Positions 8,917 through 18,173 are shown, counted from the first letter of the stretch. The stretch: DNA of 64,000 bases from Bacteroidota bacterium (GCA_023417065.1 JAEZGH010000155.1:1-64000), one strand, 5' to 3'. Program-made: numbers and translations. The notes: generated from the letters alone by a model not told the origin.

Positions 8917-9045
8917 GACTATAATGATCTCTAAACGTCCGACAATATAAAAAATTATTGGTGGTTCGGCAGCCGGAAAAGTCCGGTTGTGGCAAGATAT
9001 CCGGCAATATCGGCCTCAGGAAAATCAACTTACTTCACCATTTTA

Positions 9046-9053
9046 TATATTTG
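9046..9053 (+). promoter_or_regulatory. Candidate -7 element of lgt
   Basis: TATATTTG is an exact match to TAnnTTTG, but no convincing -33 TTG is found about 20 nt upstream. It ends 6 bp before the lgt ATG, so if it is used the transcript would be leaderless or nearly so. Confidence 0.35.
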
Positions 9054-9059
9054 CCGCTT

Positions 9060-10175
9060 ATGGGTATCCTGAGTTACATCATCTGGAACGGTAGTCCGGA
9101 GATTATTGGAGGTGGCTCCTTCGCTTTACGCTGGTATGGATTGCTTTTCGCGCTCGGTTTTCTTATCAGCCAGCAAATCCTGTATTACATCTACAAGAAG
9201 GAAGGAAAGCCTCAGAAAGATGTCGATACCCTGACCATATATATGGTTATCGCCACCATTCTGGGGGCGCGCCTGGGCCACGTAATCTTTTATCAACCGG
9301 AACTGATCACCGAAAATCCTCTTGGCATCTTCCTTCCGTTTGAATTTAGTCCGTTCAGGTTCACAGGACTTCAGGGATTGGCCAGTCACGGGGGAGCCTT
9401 TGGTATCCTGTTCGCCCTGTGGCTCTACAGCAGGAAGAAAAAAACCGGGCAGTCTTACTTTCAGGTGGTCGACCGGATTGTGATCCTGGTGGCGCTCACA
9501 GGTGCCCTGATCCGCCTCGGAAACTACTTCAACTCGGAGATCATCGGTCTTCCTACAGATAAACCGTGGGCAGTCGTGTTTGTGAACAAATTCACCGAGA
9601 CCATTACCAACAAGAATGTTGACCGCCATGGTTTCGTAGAATCTGTCGAATACGTCGCCGACGATGCCGTCGCCAGTCCGGGGAAAGGACTCGTGCCGAT
9701 GAACATTTACCTGTTCTTCAAGCGAGGCACTTCAGAAGCTGACGCCCATAACTTTGCAGAAGGTACCGCGGTAAACATTCTGGACAACTACGTTGAGGAG
9801 TTCTTTGATACGCGGTCCAAAATGCCGTCTATCGACGTCGTCAGGCAGGAAGACGGCACCGTTGCAGCAAAAATCGCCACGCTGGGCATCGCCCGTCACC
9901 CCGCCCAGCTGTACGAGTCCATCGCCTGCGTAATTCTGTTTATTCTCTTATACCTGATCTGGAACCATTATCGGGAGCACCTACCTCCGGGACGCCTGCT
10001 GGGAATTTTCCTCATCTGGTGCTTTGGCCTGCGGTTCGTTTTCGAATTCCTCAAGGAAGTACAAGTTGATTTCGAAAAAGGTCTACCGATCAACATGGGC
10101 CAAATTCTCAGTATTCCGCTGATTATTGCGGGGATTGTTATCCTGGTGATGTCGTTCCGAAAAAAGGCATCCTGA
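9060..10175 (+). CDS. lgt: Prolipoprotein diacylglyceryl transferase
   Basis: 371 residues from the ATG at 9060 (MGILSYIIWNGSPEIIGGG). This inner-membrane enzyme transfers diacylglycerol from phosphatidylglycerol to the lipobox cysteine, the first step of lipoprotein maturation; the window encodes many lipoproteins. Seen motifs are HGGAFGILF, the Lgt signature GALIRLGNYFNSEIIGLPTD and, much later, ARHPAQLYES. About 115 residues separate the last two, against about 45 in the E. coli enzyme, so there is an insertion of roughly 70 residues on the periplasmic side. The upstream in-frame extension to 8958 lacks coding character. The stop codon touches a palindrome, AAATCCGGATTT (10175-10186). Confidence 0.94.
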   Translation: MGILSYIIWNGSPEIIGGGSFALRWYGLLFALGFLISQQILYYIYKKEGKPQKDVDTLTIYMVIATILGARLGHVIFYQPELITENPLGIFLPFEFSPFRFTGLQGLASHGGAFGILFALWLYSRKKKTGQSYFQVVDRIVILVALTGALIRLGNYFNSEIIGLPTDKPWAVVFVNKFTETITNKNVDRHGFVESVEYVADDAVASPGKGLVPMNIYLFFKRGTSEADAHNFAEGTAVNILDNYVEEFFDTRSKMPSIDVVRQEDGTVAAKIATLGIARHPAQLYESIACVILFILLYLIWNHYREHLPPGRLLGIFLIWCFGLRFVFEFLKEVQVDFEKGLPINMGQILSIPLIIAGIVILVMSFRKKAS

Positions 10176-10235
10176 AATCCGGATTTGTAAAAAAGTAGCG
10201 TTAAACTTGTAGTTGGGGGAGATTTAGCGTTACTG

Positions 10236-11690
10236 ATGTTATCCTTTCTTGCATGTTTCATCCTTACTTTTTCAGGTAGCCCCGGGCCCGACCTCGCTAT
10301 TCCACTGCCCGAAGATTCGATCAAACGCCCGAAAAAGACGGAGCTTCAACGCGACAGTACAAGCCGGTTCGTCCGGATTGGACGGATTTTCCTCGTAGGC
10401 AACCGGATTACCCGCGACAGGATCATCCTCCGGGAGCTTTCCGTTAACGCTGGTGACCTCATTTACAGCGATGACCTTCCTGCTATCCTCGATCGCGACC
10501 GAAAGCGCCTGATCAATACACGCCTGTTCAACAGTGTCAACATAAGGGTACTTGAGCTTGAAGAGGACCAGTGGGATTTGCTGATCGATATGAAGGAACG
10601 CTGGTATACCTTTCCATCGCCGATATTCGACCTAGCAGACCGGAATTTCAACGAATGGTGGCAAACCTACAACCACGACTTCCGGCGGGTGAACTACGGG
10701 CTGCGCCTCTATCAGTTTAACATGCGCGGACGAAATGAAACACTTCGCTTCGTCGCGCAGTTTGGTTTTCAGCGGAAATTTGAACTATCGTACCGTATTC
10801 CCAACCTCGACCGCGACCAGAAACACGGTGTCGCCATCAATCTGAACTATGCCGAGGCCAAGAACCTCGCTTATCAAACGGAAGGTCATAAGCTTGTCTT
10901 CCTTCAGAGTGATCGCATAGCAAGACTGAACCGCGGCGCAGGAATCAGTTATCAGTTCAGGAATTCCTTTTATGAGACCCACAATGTAACGCTTGAATAC
11001 AGGGAGAATAGCATCGCGGATACGGTAGCCTATCTCAATCCCAACTTCCTTGGAGGGGAAGGACGTACTTTCCAGCGTTTCGGCGGTCTCACGTATCAGT
11101 TCACGTCAGACCATCGCGACTACGTGGGGTATCCACTCCGCGGGTACTACTTTCAGGGGTATATGATGAAAAGTGGTCTCAGTGAAGGCGACGATCTGAA
11201 CAAGCTTGAGGCCGGCGCAACCTTCGCCAAGTTTTTCGACCTGAAAAATGACTTTTACCTCTCAAACAACATCATCGGATTTATCAGTACACCCGACAAA
11301 CTCCCCTACTACAACTACGGTGCATTGGGCTACCGTTCTCAATTTATCCGGGGTTACGAAGTCTATTTCATTGAAGGTCCAAGGCACATCGTGAACAAGA
11401 CCACATTCAAGAAAAGGATCTTCTCACGTCACTATCACTGGAGTGCGATGCCACTCGATCAGTTTCGCGATATCCCGATCTCGATTTACCTGAAAACGTA
11501 CGCCGACTTCGGCTACGTGGAAAACTATAAGAACTACGAAGCCGGTGAGCTGCTCACCGGAAAGCTGCTTTCCGGTTTTGGCGGAGGCGTTGACATCGTT
11601 GGATCGTATGATGTTGTGCTGCGTTTTGAATATACGCTTAATGGAGAAGGTGAACGGGGATTCTTTTTTCACCTGAAGAAGGAATTCTAA
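10236..11690 (+). CDS. BamA/TamA-like outer-membrane protein with one POTRA domain
   Basis: 484 residues. A signal peptide occupies about 1-20. One POTRA domain is recognisable at about 45-120 (VRIGRIFLVGNRITRDRII ... RLFNSVNIRVLEL). The rest is a 16-strand-type barrel ending in the aromatic residue of FFFHLKKEF, the Omp85 C-terminal signal. Full-length BamA has five POTRA domains and about 800 residues, so this is a small relative, not the essential BamA. It could move or insert outer-membrane proteins or lipids; the substrate is unknown. It lies 60 bp downstream of lgt in the same direction. Confidence 0.75.
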   Translation: MLSFLACFILTFSGSPGPDLAIPLPEDSIKRPKKTELQRDSTSRFVRIGRIFLVGNRITRDRIILRELSVNAGDLIYSDDLPAILDRDRKRLINTRLFNSVNIRVLELEEDQWDLLIDMKERWYTFPSPIFDLADRNFNEWWQTYNHDFRRVNYGLRLYQFNMRGRNETLRFVAQFGFQRKFELSYRIPNLDRDQKHGVAINLNYAEAKNLAYQTEGHKLVFLQSDRIARLNRGAGISYQFRNSFYETHNVTLEYRENSIADTVAYLNPNFLGGEGRTFQRFGGLTYQFTSDHRDYVGYPLRGYYFQGYMMKSGLSEGDDLNKLEAGATFAKFFDLKNDFYLSNNIIGFISTPDKLPYYNYGALGYRSQFIRGYEVYFIEGPRHIVNKTTFKKRIFSRHYHWSAMPLDQFRDIPISIYLKTYADFGYVENYKNYEAGELLTGKLLSGFGGGVDIVGSYDVVLRFEYTLNGEGERGFFFHLKKEF

Positions 11691-11836
11691 CCCCGGTTTA
11701 TGTTCTACAACGAGGGACCAGGGTGACACCTGCACTGCCCATCTCTCACTCTCCCTCTTACTCTCAAACTCGCTCTCAAACTTCCGGTTGATACGAGATT
11801 TTTTTATCTTAGCTAAGTAATTTAAAATTAACCGTT

Positions 11837-12649
11837 GTGTATTATTTATTCCTAAGCGCACTATGCGTTGCGCTATGGCAATCATGTATTGCCCAATCTT
11901 CTCATCCACTTATTGGAGCACGCGTTAATGGGGTTGGCTATGCCGCCACATGCATCGAAGACCAATGGTCTCTGTTCAACAACACTGCCGGCCTCGCTGG
12001 CGTAAAAGAAACGCAGGCGGGAGCATCTTATGATGCAATGCCGGGGTTCCCGTCGTTCAACAGAATGGCTGCTGTTGTTACAGCTCCCCTTTCCATCGGA
12101 TCAGTTGGACTCGGGTTCTTCCGATTCGGTGACGACCTCTACCGGGAGCAATTCATCCATGCCGGATACGCAAATAAATTCGGCATGGCATCGCTGGGCG
12201 TGCGCGCGAGCTTTATTGACTACTACATTGAAGGCTTCGGTCGCAAAGCAGTCGCAAGCTTATCCGTCGGTGGCATGCCTGAAATAACGCCGTGGCTACG
12301 CGTTGGCGCCTGTATCATGAACGCCATTCAGCCAGAGATCGCTGAAGGCGAAAAACTCGGCACCTTTCTTATGACAGGACTGGCACTGCAGGCATCAGAG
12401 AATGCAACAGTTCTGGCAGATGTCGAACACGAACTTGGATACACGCCTAAGGTCAAGATTGGACTCGAGTATGCCATCCATATGAAGTTCATCGTCCGAA
12501 CCGGGTTCAATCTTAAACCCCAGGCAGGATTCTTCGGTTTCGGTTTTCGTCCGAAGAAATTTCACCTTGACTACGCATGGTCATATATGCCTGAACTTGT
12601 TTCACGACACCAGGTTTCGTTCACCCGCCTTTTTCAAACTAGGAAATGA
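11837..12649 (+). CDS. PorV/PorQ-like outer-membrane protein
   Basis: 270 residues, GTG start at 11837, signal peptide ending near CIAQ. The opening GARVNGVGYAATCIEDQWSLFNNTAGLAG resembles the start of the PorV/PorQ family of FadL-type barrels associated with type IX secretion, where a G-x-G-x-A-x-x-D-x-W-x-x-x-x-N-P-A-G pattern is typical. The rest alternates as barrel strands. A T9SS link is supported indirectly by a T9SS-targeted glycosidase elsewhere in the window, but this could be an unrelated barrel. Its TGA overlaps the ATG of the next gene (ATGA), so the two are translationally coupled. Confidence 0.55.
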   Translation: MYYLFLSALCVALWQSCIAQSSHPLIGARVNGVGYAATCIEDQWSLFNNTAGLAGVKETQAGASYDAMPGFPSFNRMAAVVTAPLSIGSVGLGFFRFGDDLYREQFIHAGYANKFGMASLGVRASFIDYYIEGFGRKAVASLSVGGMPEITPWLRVGACIMNAIQPEIAEGEKLGTFLMTGLALQASENATVLADVEHELGYTPKVKIGLEYAIHMKFIVRTGFNLKPQAGFFGFGFRPKKFHLDYAWSYMPELVSRHQVSFTRLFQTRK

Positions 12650-14688
12650 GAGCAGTATTGACCCTGACCCTCCTGCTGTCGTTTCACTTGAATGCGCAGG
12701 TAAGCGACGACGCAAGGCTTGACGAGTTCGCTGAGAACACTATTCCCGTAACGGAAGACAATGCCGAGAAATCGGAAAGCCTTGAACCTTATACCGAACT
12801 TCGGGCGCACGCAATTGATCTGAATTCCGCCACACCAGAGCGACTGCGCGCATTAAATATGCTTTCGGAAATACAGATAGCAAACTTCATGCACCATCGT
12901 CAGGTCCATGGTAAGCTCATCTCTGTCTACGAACTGCAAACCATCGATGGTTTCGACGTCAATACCATCAACCGGTTGAAGCCACTGATCATTGTGAATG
13001 ATCCGTCGCTGCAAATCAACAAGGATCTGTTAACGCGTATAAAGTCTGAAAGCGAAAGTTATTTTCTGCTGAGATATGATCAGGTTATTCAGAAAAAGAA
13101 AGGTTTTACTTCCGCGGCGTCGGAGAATCACCGGTTTGACGGACCTCCGGGGCGGATTGTGTGGCGCTACAGGATGACGCGCCCCGGTGATTTCAGCTTT
13201 GGCATCACAGGCGAGAATGATGCAGGTGAAAAATTCAGGTGGGATCCTTCAAATAAAAAATACGGCTTTGACCACGTCGCTTTTCATCTGCAACTCCAGA
13301 ACAAAGGCATCATTCGAAATCTGATCCTCGGGGATTTCCAGGCGCAATTCGGGCAGGGACTTGTCTGGGGCGGAGGAATCGGATTCGGCAAAGGAGCTGA
13401 AACCGTTATCAATACACGACGCCCGAATGTTGGCTTTCTTCCCTACACTTCCGCATATGAAGGCGGAAATCTGCGCGGCGTGGCAACAACCATCGATCTC
13501 GGCCGCTATCTGCGCGTCAGTGGAATGTTTTCCCGAAATAGCCGCGATGCTTCGATTGAAAGCGACGGCGAGGAAGAAACAGTCACATCGTTACAGTCTG
13601 CCGGGCTTCACCGCAACGCGTCAGAATTGGCAAAGCGAAAATCAACCCATGAAACTATTTCAGGTGTGGTGTTGCAGTTCGAGCGAAATTTATTCAGCGC
13701 AGGTATCACCTTTCAGGACGTCAGATTCGAGTCACCTGTATTCCCGGCAAAACGCGTTTACAACTATCATGTATTCACCGGAAAGCAGAATCAAAACGCA
13801 GGAGCATTCCTCAACTTCAGTCGGAATAACTTCACCTTCTTCAACGAAATGGCATCAACACTACCTGGCGGAATGGCACTAACACACGGCGTGCTGATGA
13901 GCTTATCCAACCGCATTGACGTATCTGTTCTCTATAGGCGCTTTGACAAGAACTATCAGTCCTTCTATTCGCACGCCTTCGCTGAAAGTAGCCGGCCTCA
14001 GAATGAAAGCGGTTTCTATTGGGGTTTCAAATGTCGTCTTCCAAAGCGTCTTACCTATAGTGGTTACTTCGACATGTTTCAGTTTCCAGGACTGCGGTAT
14101 CGGGTGTATTCACCATCCTTCGGAAATGAATGGTTTAGCCGGTTACAATGGCAACCCTCGAGGACGACGACAGCCTTCGTTCAGATACGTGGCGAAACCA
14201 AGTGGCGCAACGACTCACCGGCGTCTGAGACAGTTTATGTGCTTCGCAAGTATTCGAAGACCAACTTTTGGATCAGCCTTGAGTATCAGCCATACGCCGG
14301 CCTGCGAATGAAGACTCGGTTTCAGGGAAGTACGTTCAGGATGGGTGAAAGGCGAACCTCAGGATACGCGATGCTGCAGGATGCCGTCTACCGCAGAGGG
14401 AAAGTGACGCTGACTGGAAGGTATGCGCTATTTCACACTGAAGACTTTGACAACCGCCAATACGTCTTTGAAAATGATGTCTGGCTTTCCTTTAGTATGC
14501 CGGCGTATTACGGAGTTGGCATGCGCAGCTATGCCATGATTCAATACAAAATAAACAGAACGTATGCAGTATGGTTACGCTACAGCCACACCCGGTTTCT
14601 CGACCGCGACAAAATTGGCAGTGGCGCCGACGAAATTGAAGGTGATACTCAAAATGATGTTAAATTTGAGCTCCGTATTAAATTTTAA
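12646..14688 (+). CDS. Helix-hairpin-helix domain protein with C-terminal beta-barrel
   Basis: 680 residues. A signal peptide (MRAVLTLTLLLSFHLNAQ) is followed by a ComEA-like helix-hairpin-helix segment at about 54-116 (IDLNSATPERLRALNMLSEI ... YELQTIDGFD). From about 160 to the end, aromatic and glycine-rich alternating strands suggest an outer-membrane barrel, ending in FELRIKF. HhH motifs usually bind nucleic acid, so a role in DNA uptake or handling at the cell surface is conceivable, but that is inference. The gene overlaps the PorV-like gene by 4 bp and is probably co-translated with it. Confidence 0.7.
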   Translation: MRAVLTLTLLLSFHLNAQVSDDARLDEFAENTIPVTEDNAEKSESLEPYTELRAHAIDLNSATPERLRALNMLSEIQIANFMHHRQVHGKLISVYELQTIDGFDVNTINRLKPLIIVNDPSLQINKDLLTRIKSESESYFLLRYDQVIQKKKGFTSAASENHRFDGPPGRIVWRYRMTRPGDFSFGITGENDAGEKFRWDPSNKKYGFDHVAFHLQLQNKGIIRNLILGDFQAQFGQGLVWGGGIGFGKGAETVINTRRPNVGFLPYTSAYEGGNLRGVATTIDLGRYLRVSGMFSRNSRDASIESDGEEETVTSLQSAGLHRNASELAKRKSTHETISGVVLQFERNLFSAGITFQDVRFESPVFPAKRVYNYHVFTGKQNQNAGAFLNFSRNNFTFFNEMASTLPGGMALTHGVLMSLSNRIDVSVLYRRFDKNYQSFYSHAFAESSRPQNESGFYWGFKCRLPKRLTYSGYFDMFQFPGLRYRVYSPSFGNEWFSRLQWQPSRTTTAFVQIRGETKWRNDSPASETVYVLRKYSKTNFWISLEYQPYAGLRMKTRFQGSTFRMGERRTSGYAMLQDAVYRRGKVTLTGRYALFHTEDFDNRQYVFENDVWLSFSMPAYYGVGMRSYAMIQYKINRTYAVWLRYSHTRFLDRDKIGSGADEIEGDTQNDVKFELRIKF

Positions 14689-14735
14689 ATTCCGCCGCTA
14701 TGCACGCAGTAGATCAGATTACACCCGAGGTATTG

Positions 14736-17330
14736 TTACTTATGTGTATAGGCGGCATCATCTTCGTCCTGATCTTCCGGGCTATATTCCGGAAGCGGTA
14801 GCGTGCTTTTCCAGATAGCAGTACGCCCGCCGCGGCCCGTCGAATTGAATGCGCGCACTTTTACACCTTCAGTGGCAGGAATGTCTCCTGTATACAAGGG
14901 ACTTCTGGACGTGGGTGCTTTGCCATCAGTCGTGTATCTGAGTATCAGTCCGGGAAACTGAATATTCGCTTTGAGTTCGCCGCCTTCGACCTTTATGCCG
15001 GGAGCAGGAATTCTATATCGATAACCTCCCCGATACCAATCCAGCCGCGGCAACTCGCGTTTTCCGAGGACATGGAGGAAGTGTGACCAATCTTCTGCAA
15101 ACGCTTTGCGGCTAGAACCCGTTACCACGTCGCCGCTCCATGAAGGGCTTTGGGACCACGCACGCTCTGCCAATGCCAGAAGCCTGGGCAGCAGCATATA
15201 CTCTAGTTCGCTGGCAGTAGCAACGGTCTGAGTCCATAGTACTCCCTTTATCCCAATAATATTAGATCTGCCATAGTCCGTCAGCGGATCGTCGTGCTTC
15301 CGCTCACGGTACCCTGCCAGACTGACGAGCTCGTTTGTCTTGTCGGGATTCGTCGCCATCCCGAAGCCGAAAGACCTATTGATATCGGCATAACCATCGG
15401 ATTGTCCCGGCTCGTCATAGACATCCTCATAGGGAACATCGAAGCCAAAATCGGGCCTGGGCGTGAGCACCACTTTATACCCTGCGTTTGCCATTCGCCG
15501 GGCCAGGCAGTCATATTCTTCAGGAGACTGACTTTGGCAGAGATCAACAAACACATTGCAATGGGCAAACTCCGGATCTGGCGAAAAGCTGTCGTCCTGG
15601 GTTCTGTCACCTATGCTCGTCCCGACATCCTGCCATCCGTAGAGAGTAACATTCCGTGATTTCAGGATGCGGTGAACGCGCCGAAAGAAATAACGCATCA
15701 GATCGTCGGAGTCTTGAATGTCCGGATCGCCATCCAGCTGCAACAGCGCTTCTTCGCGACCCTGCCACGCGGTGGAAGATACATCATTGCCACCAACGTG
15801 AAGCGCCACCAAAGGAACCCTTGCTTCTTTGTAGATAGTGACAATTTCATCGACGACCTTTTCAATGAATCTGAATGTTGACGGCAATCCCGGGTCCATC
15901 ATATTTCCGGAGACAGCTTCGTTAACGTTCGCTGACGTTGCATGTAATGCTCCAAGAAGGAACTCATTAGCCTCGGCAGACTTACCATCTTCCATCAGTT
16001 TGTGGTAGCGGTGATTCATCGAAACGATAGCTGCGTGCGAGTGCGATGGCATAGCTACTTCCGGTATAACCGTAACAAAGTTCAACTTCGCATAACGCAA
16101 AATATCAATGAAATCCTGTCTTGAATAGTATCCATTGGCACTTGAGTTCTGCCAATCAGGTCCGGAACCAAACGCGGGCGAAAGGTATCTTTCTCTGTCA
16201 GGATGATGGCCGCGCCGGCTTCCGGTTTCGGTTAGTTCGGGAAGTCCGCGTATTTCAAGTCGCCAACCTTCATCGTCTGTGAGATGGAGGTGTAACACAT
16301 TTAGCTTGTAAAGAGCCATCACATCAATGATCTTCAAGACCTGCTGCTTCGTTTGAAAGTTTCGCGCGACGTCAAGAAGAAGACCACGATAAGCAAAGTG
16401 CGGGCGATCCATTACTTCGACCGAAGGCACAGCTACAAATCGCTGGACGGACTTTAAGGCAGATGGCTGAATCATCGTCTTGAGCGACTGGATAGCGTAG
16501 AACGCTCCTGCTGGCGACGACGATGTTATTTCAATTCTGGCTGGGTTAACACTGAGTGTATATTCCTCAGGTCGTGTGTTGCCCTTCCGCAGAATGATTC
16601 GGTTACGCCCGTCACCGGGCTTTGGGTTTAAGCCTGGACTGGCACCCAGATAAAAAACTAACTCTTCAGCCAGATACTCTCCTATTTCCTCGAACCCTGG
16701 ATCGGTTTCAATCGAAGTCAGCTCAGTGATCATAAAAAGTCCGGAGCGTTCTTGGTAGGCAAAAGGCGTCGGGAAGATTTTGACCAGGGATTGATCTTCC
16801 AATTCATCGATGACGGAATTCTTGCGGAACCTTTGTTCATTAGGCTCAACATTGCCGGATTCCGATGTTCCTGTTAGATGAGGGATAAATGAAAACGATT
16901 CAAGTGGTATCCCGACATCAGGTTTATCGTCCCAAACCAGGTAGAAGCCGCGGGGCGCATCACTGTTATTCCGAAACGGTTTTTCAGACGTCAGATAACC
17001 ACGAACTGATTCATCCCTTTCCAATGCATCAATTCCTTCAACGCAAGTCGCGCGATACAGGTCGCCATTGATATGATCAACGCGAAGTTTTCCTCCCCTT
17101 GATACGAGGTGAATGCGCGAATTAAAGAACAAGCTCCATCCCTTTGTAAGCAGGGGCTTATTCGAATGATTGGTAAGTGTGAAGACGACTTCTGTTGCTG
17201 CGTTATTTGCCGGGGCATATGGCTTTACCTCCCAGGTAACGGCCAGTTTTTTTACTGGTGTTTTTTGCGCCGACGACCAATGCGGCATGAAAAGCACCAG
17301 ACAGATCAGAACGGAGTGAGGCGGCTTCAT
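14736..17330 (-). CDS. Glycoside hydrolase family 20 protein with altered catalytic dyad
   Basis: 864 residues with the full chitobiase layout: signal peptide (about 1-21), CHB_HEX-type carbohydrate-binding domain (about 25-165), GH20b domain (about 180-305), GH20 barrel (about 310-750, opening FAYRGLLLDVARNF and LHLHLTDDEGWRLEI) and a C-terminal CHB_HEX_C domain (about 770-845). Active relatives cut terminal N-acetylhexosamine, using an Asp-Glu pair in H-x-G-G-D-E. Here the codons read HVGGND (Asn515-Asp516), so the Asp is Asn and the catalytic Glu is Asp. It may be a weak or inactive enzyme, or a sugar-binding protein. Stands alone, secreted. Confidence 0.85.
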   Translation of the reverse strand: MKPPHSVLICLVLFMPHWSSAQKTPVKKLAVTWEVKPYAPANNAATEVVFTLTNHSNKPLLTKGWSLFFNSRIHLVSRGGKLRVDHINGDLYRATCVEGIDALERDESVRGYLTSEKPFRNNSDAPRGFYLVWDDKPDVGIPLESFSFIPHLTGTSESGNVEPNEQRFRKNSVIDELEDQSLVKIFPTPFAYQERSGLFMITELTSIETDPGFEEIGEYLAEELVFYLGASPGLNPKPGDGRNRIILRKGNTRPEEYTLSVNPARIEITSSSPAGAFYAIQSLKTMIQPSALKSVQRFVAVPSVEVMDRPHFAYRGLLLDVARNFQTKQQVLKIIDVMALYKLNVLHLHLTDDEGWRLEIRGLPELTETGSRRGHHPDRERYLSPAFGSGPDWQNSSANGYYSRQDFIDILRYAKLNFVTVIPEVAMPSHSHAAIVSMNHRYHKLMEDGKSAEANEFLLGALHATSANVNEAVSGNMMDPGLPSTFRFIEKVVDEIVTIYKEARVPLVALHVGGNDVSSTAWQGREEALLQLDGDPDIQDSDDLMRYFFRRVHRILKSRNVTLYGWQDVGTSIGDRTQDDSFSPDPEFAHCNVFVDLCQSQSPEEYDCLARRMANAGYKVVLTPRPDFGFDVPYEDVYDEPGQSDGYADINRSFGFGMATNPDKTNELVSLAGYRERKHDDPLTDYGRSNIIGIKGVLWTQTVATASELEYMLLPRLLALAERAWSQSPSWSGDVVTGSSRKAFAEDWSHFLHVLGKRELPRLDWYRGGYRYRIPAPGIKVEGGELKANIQFPGLILRYTTDGKAPTSRSPLYTGDIPATEGVKVRAFNSTGRGGRTAIWKSTLPLPEYSPEDQDEDDAAYTHK

Positions 17331-17488
17331 AAGAGTAAGTTACTTAAGTTAACCCGTCGTTCAGCAAGAGTATGCCTTGAAGATGATGAAAAATTCTATA
17401 CCACCACGAATGTGGAAAGCGAGCGGGCGAGCTTAGTTTGAAACGCTAATCTGTGCTAAGAGGTGCTCATAGATAATTAAAACTCCTG

Positions 17489-17521
17489 TTGGTTAAATCC
17501 AGAAAATTATATATATCTTTA
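17489..17521 (+). promoter_or_regulatory. Possible promoter of the RRM gene; rest of 17331-17629 empty
   Basis: TTG (17489-17491) and TATCTTTA (17514-17521) are 22 nt apart and resemble a Bacteroidota promoter with one mismatch in the -7 box. It would give a leader of about 100 nt, long for this group but common for cold-inducible RNA-binding protein genes. No gene is visible in the 299-bp gap between the GH20 and RRM genes. Confidence 0.3.
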
Positions 17522-17629
17522 TAAAGTTAATTGACAAATCTTTCCCAGGCCCTTCGATAAGCCAGTTGAATCGTCAGGATAAGTTTATCAGTTACGTTAA
17601 ACAATTCACATTCTTTATTAGTAGTACAA

Positions 17630-17941
17630 ATGAACATTTACGTTGCCAACATCCCTTTTAAGGCATCCGAACAGGAATTGAGGGGATTATTCGAAGAGTA
17701 TGGCGAAGTTTCTTCTGCCAAGATCATTATGGACAAAGTTACGCAGCGCAGCCGTGGTTTCGGTTTCATCGAAATGGCGGATGATGCATCAGCACGTCAG
17801 GCAATCAGCAGCCTGAACGGTTTCAATTTCCTTGGCAAAACACTCGTCGTAAACGAGGCCCGTCCCAAAACTGACTCTCCTCGTCCGGGTGGCGGATTCA
17901 GAAACGGCGGAGGTGGCTTCAACCGCAGAAACGAGTACTAG
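17630..17941 (+). CDS. RRM-type RNA-binding protein
   Basis: 103 residues: one RNA-recognition motif (1-78) followed by a short Gly/Arg/Asn-rich tail. RNP2 is IYVANI (3-8) and RNP1 is RGFGFIEM, both complete with the aromatic residues that stack on RNA bases. Such small glycine-tailed RRM proteins are common in Bacteroidota and cyanobacteria and act as general single-stranded RNA binders or chaperones, often cold-induced. Start ATG at 17630. It is monocistronic, closed by a strong terminator 15 bp downstream. Confidence 0.92.
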   Translation: MNIYVANIPFKASEQELRGLFEEYGEVSSAKIIMDKVTQRSRGFGFIEMADDASARQAISSLNGFNFLGKTLVVNEARPKTDSPRPGGGFRNGGGGFNRRNEY

Positions 17942-17956
17942 AATAATTGCAAATAC

Positions 17957-17987
17957 AAAAGACTGTCGAAAGGCAGTCTTTTTTTTT
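17957..17987 (+). terminator. Intrinsic terminator of the RRM gene
   Basis: Stem AAAAGACTG/CAGTCTTTT with an 8-nt loop, followed by a run of T's. It lies 15 bp after the stop codon. Confidence 0.85.
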
Positions 17988-18002
17988 ACGATGATGGCAA
18001 CC

Positions 18003-18034
18003 TTGACCGATTCGGTTTTTTTTCGTAAACTTTG
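18003..18034 (+). promoter_or_regulatory. Possible promoter of a short non-coding transcript
   Basis: TTG (18003-18005) and TAAACTTTG (18026-18034, TAnnTTTG with one extra base) are 20 nt apart. They lie just beyond the RRM terminator and about 70 bp before a second strong terminator. Confidence 0.35.
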
Positions 18035-18040
18035 TGTATT

Positions 18041-18139
18041 GAAGATGTTTTTGTTCACTTAAACCATAACAGCGGAAAACACTTTTACCAACTTAACCTA
18101 AACCGAGGGCGTTCCGGACAACGGAATGCCCTTTTTTTT
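18041..18139 (+). ncRNA. Candidate small RNA of about 95-100 nt
   Basis: The 18041-18106 segment has a possible promoter upstream and a strong intrinsic terminator (18107-18139) at its end, but holds no open frame longer than five codons. It is separated from the RRM gene by that gene's own terminator and from the gluconokinase ATG by 34 bp, so the second terminator has no obvious protein gene to serve. A short RNA is the simplest explanation; a back-up terminator for the RRM transcript is the alternative. No known RNA family was recognised. Confidence 0.35.
18107..18139 (+). terminator. Strong intrinsic terminator
   Basis: GGGCGTTCCG (18107-18116) pairs with CGGAATGCCC (18122-18131), including one G-T pair, with a 5-nt loop and eight T's after it. 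Confidence 0.85.
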
Positions 18140-18173
18140 GTTTTTTAAACCTATCTTTCCGCTTTAGCAACGC

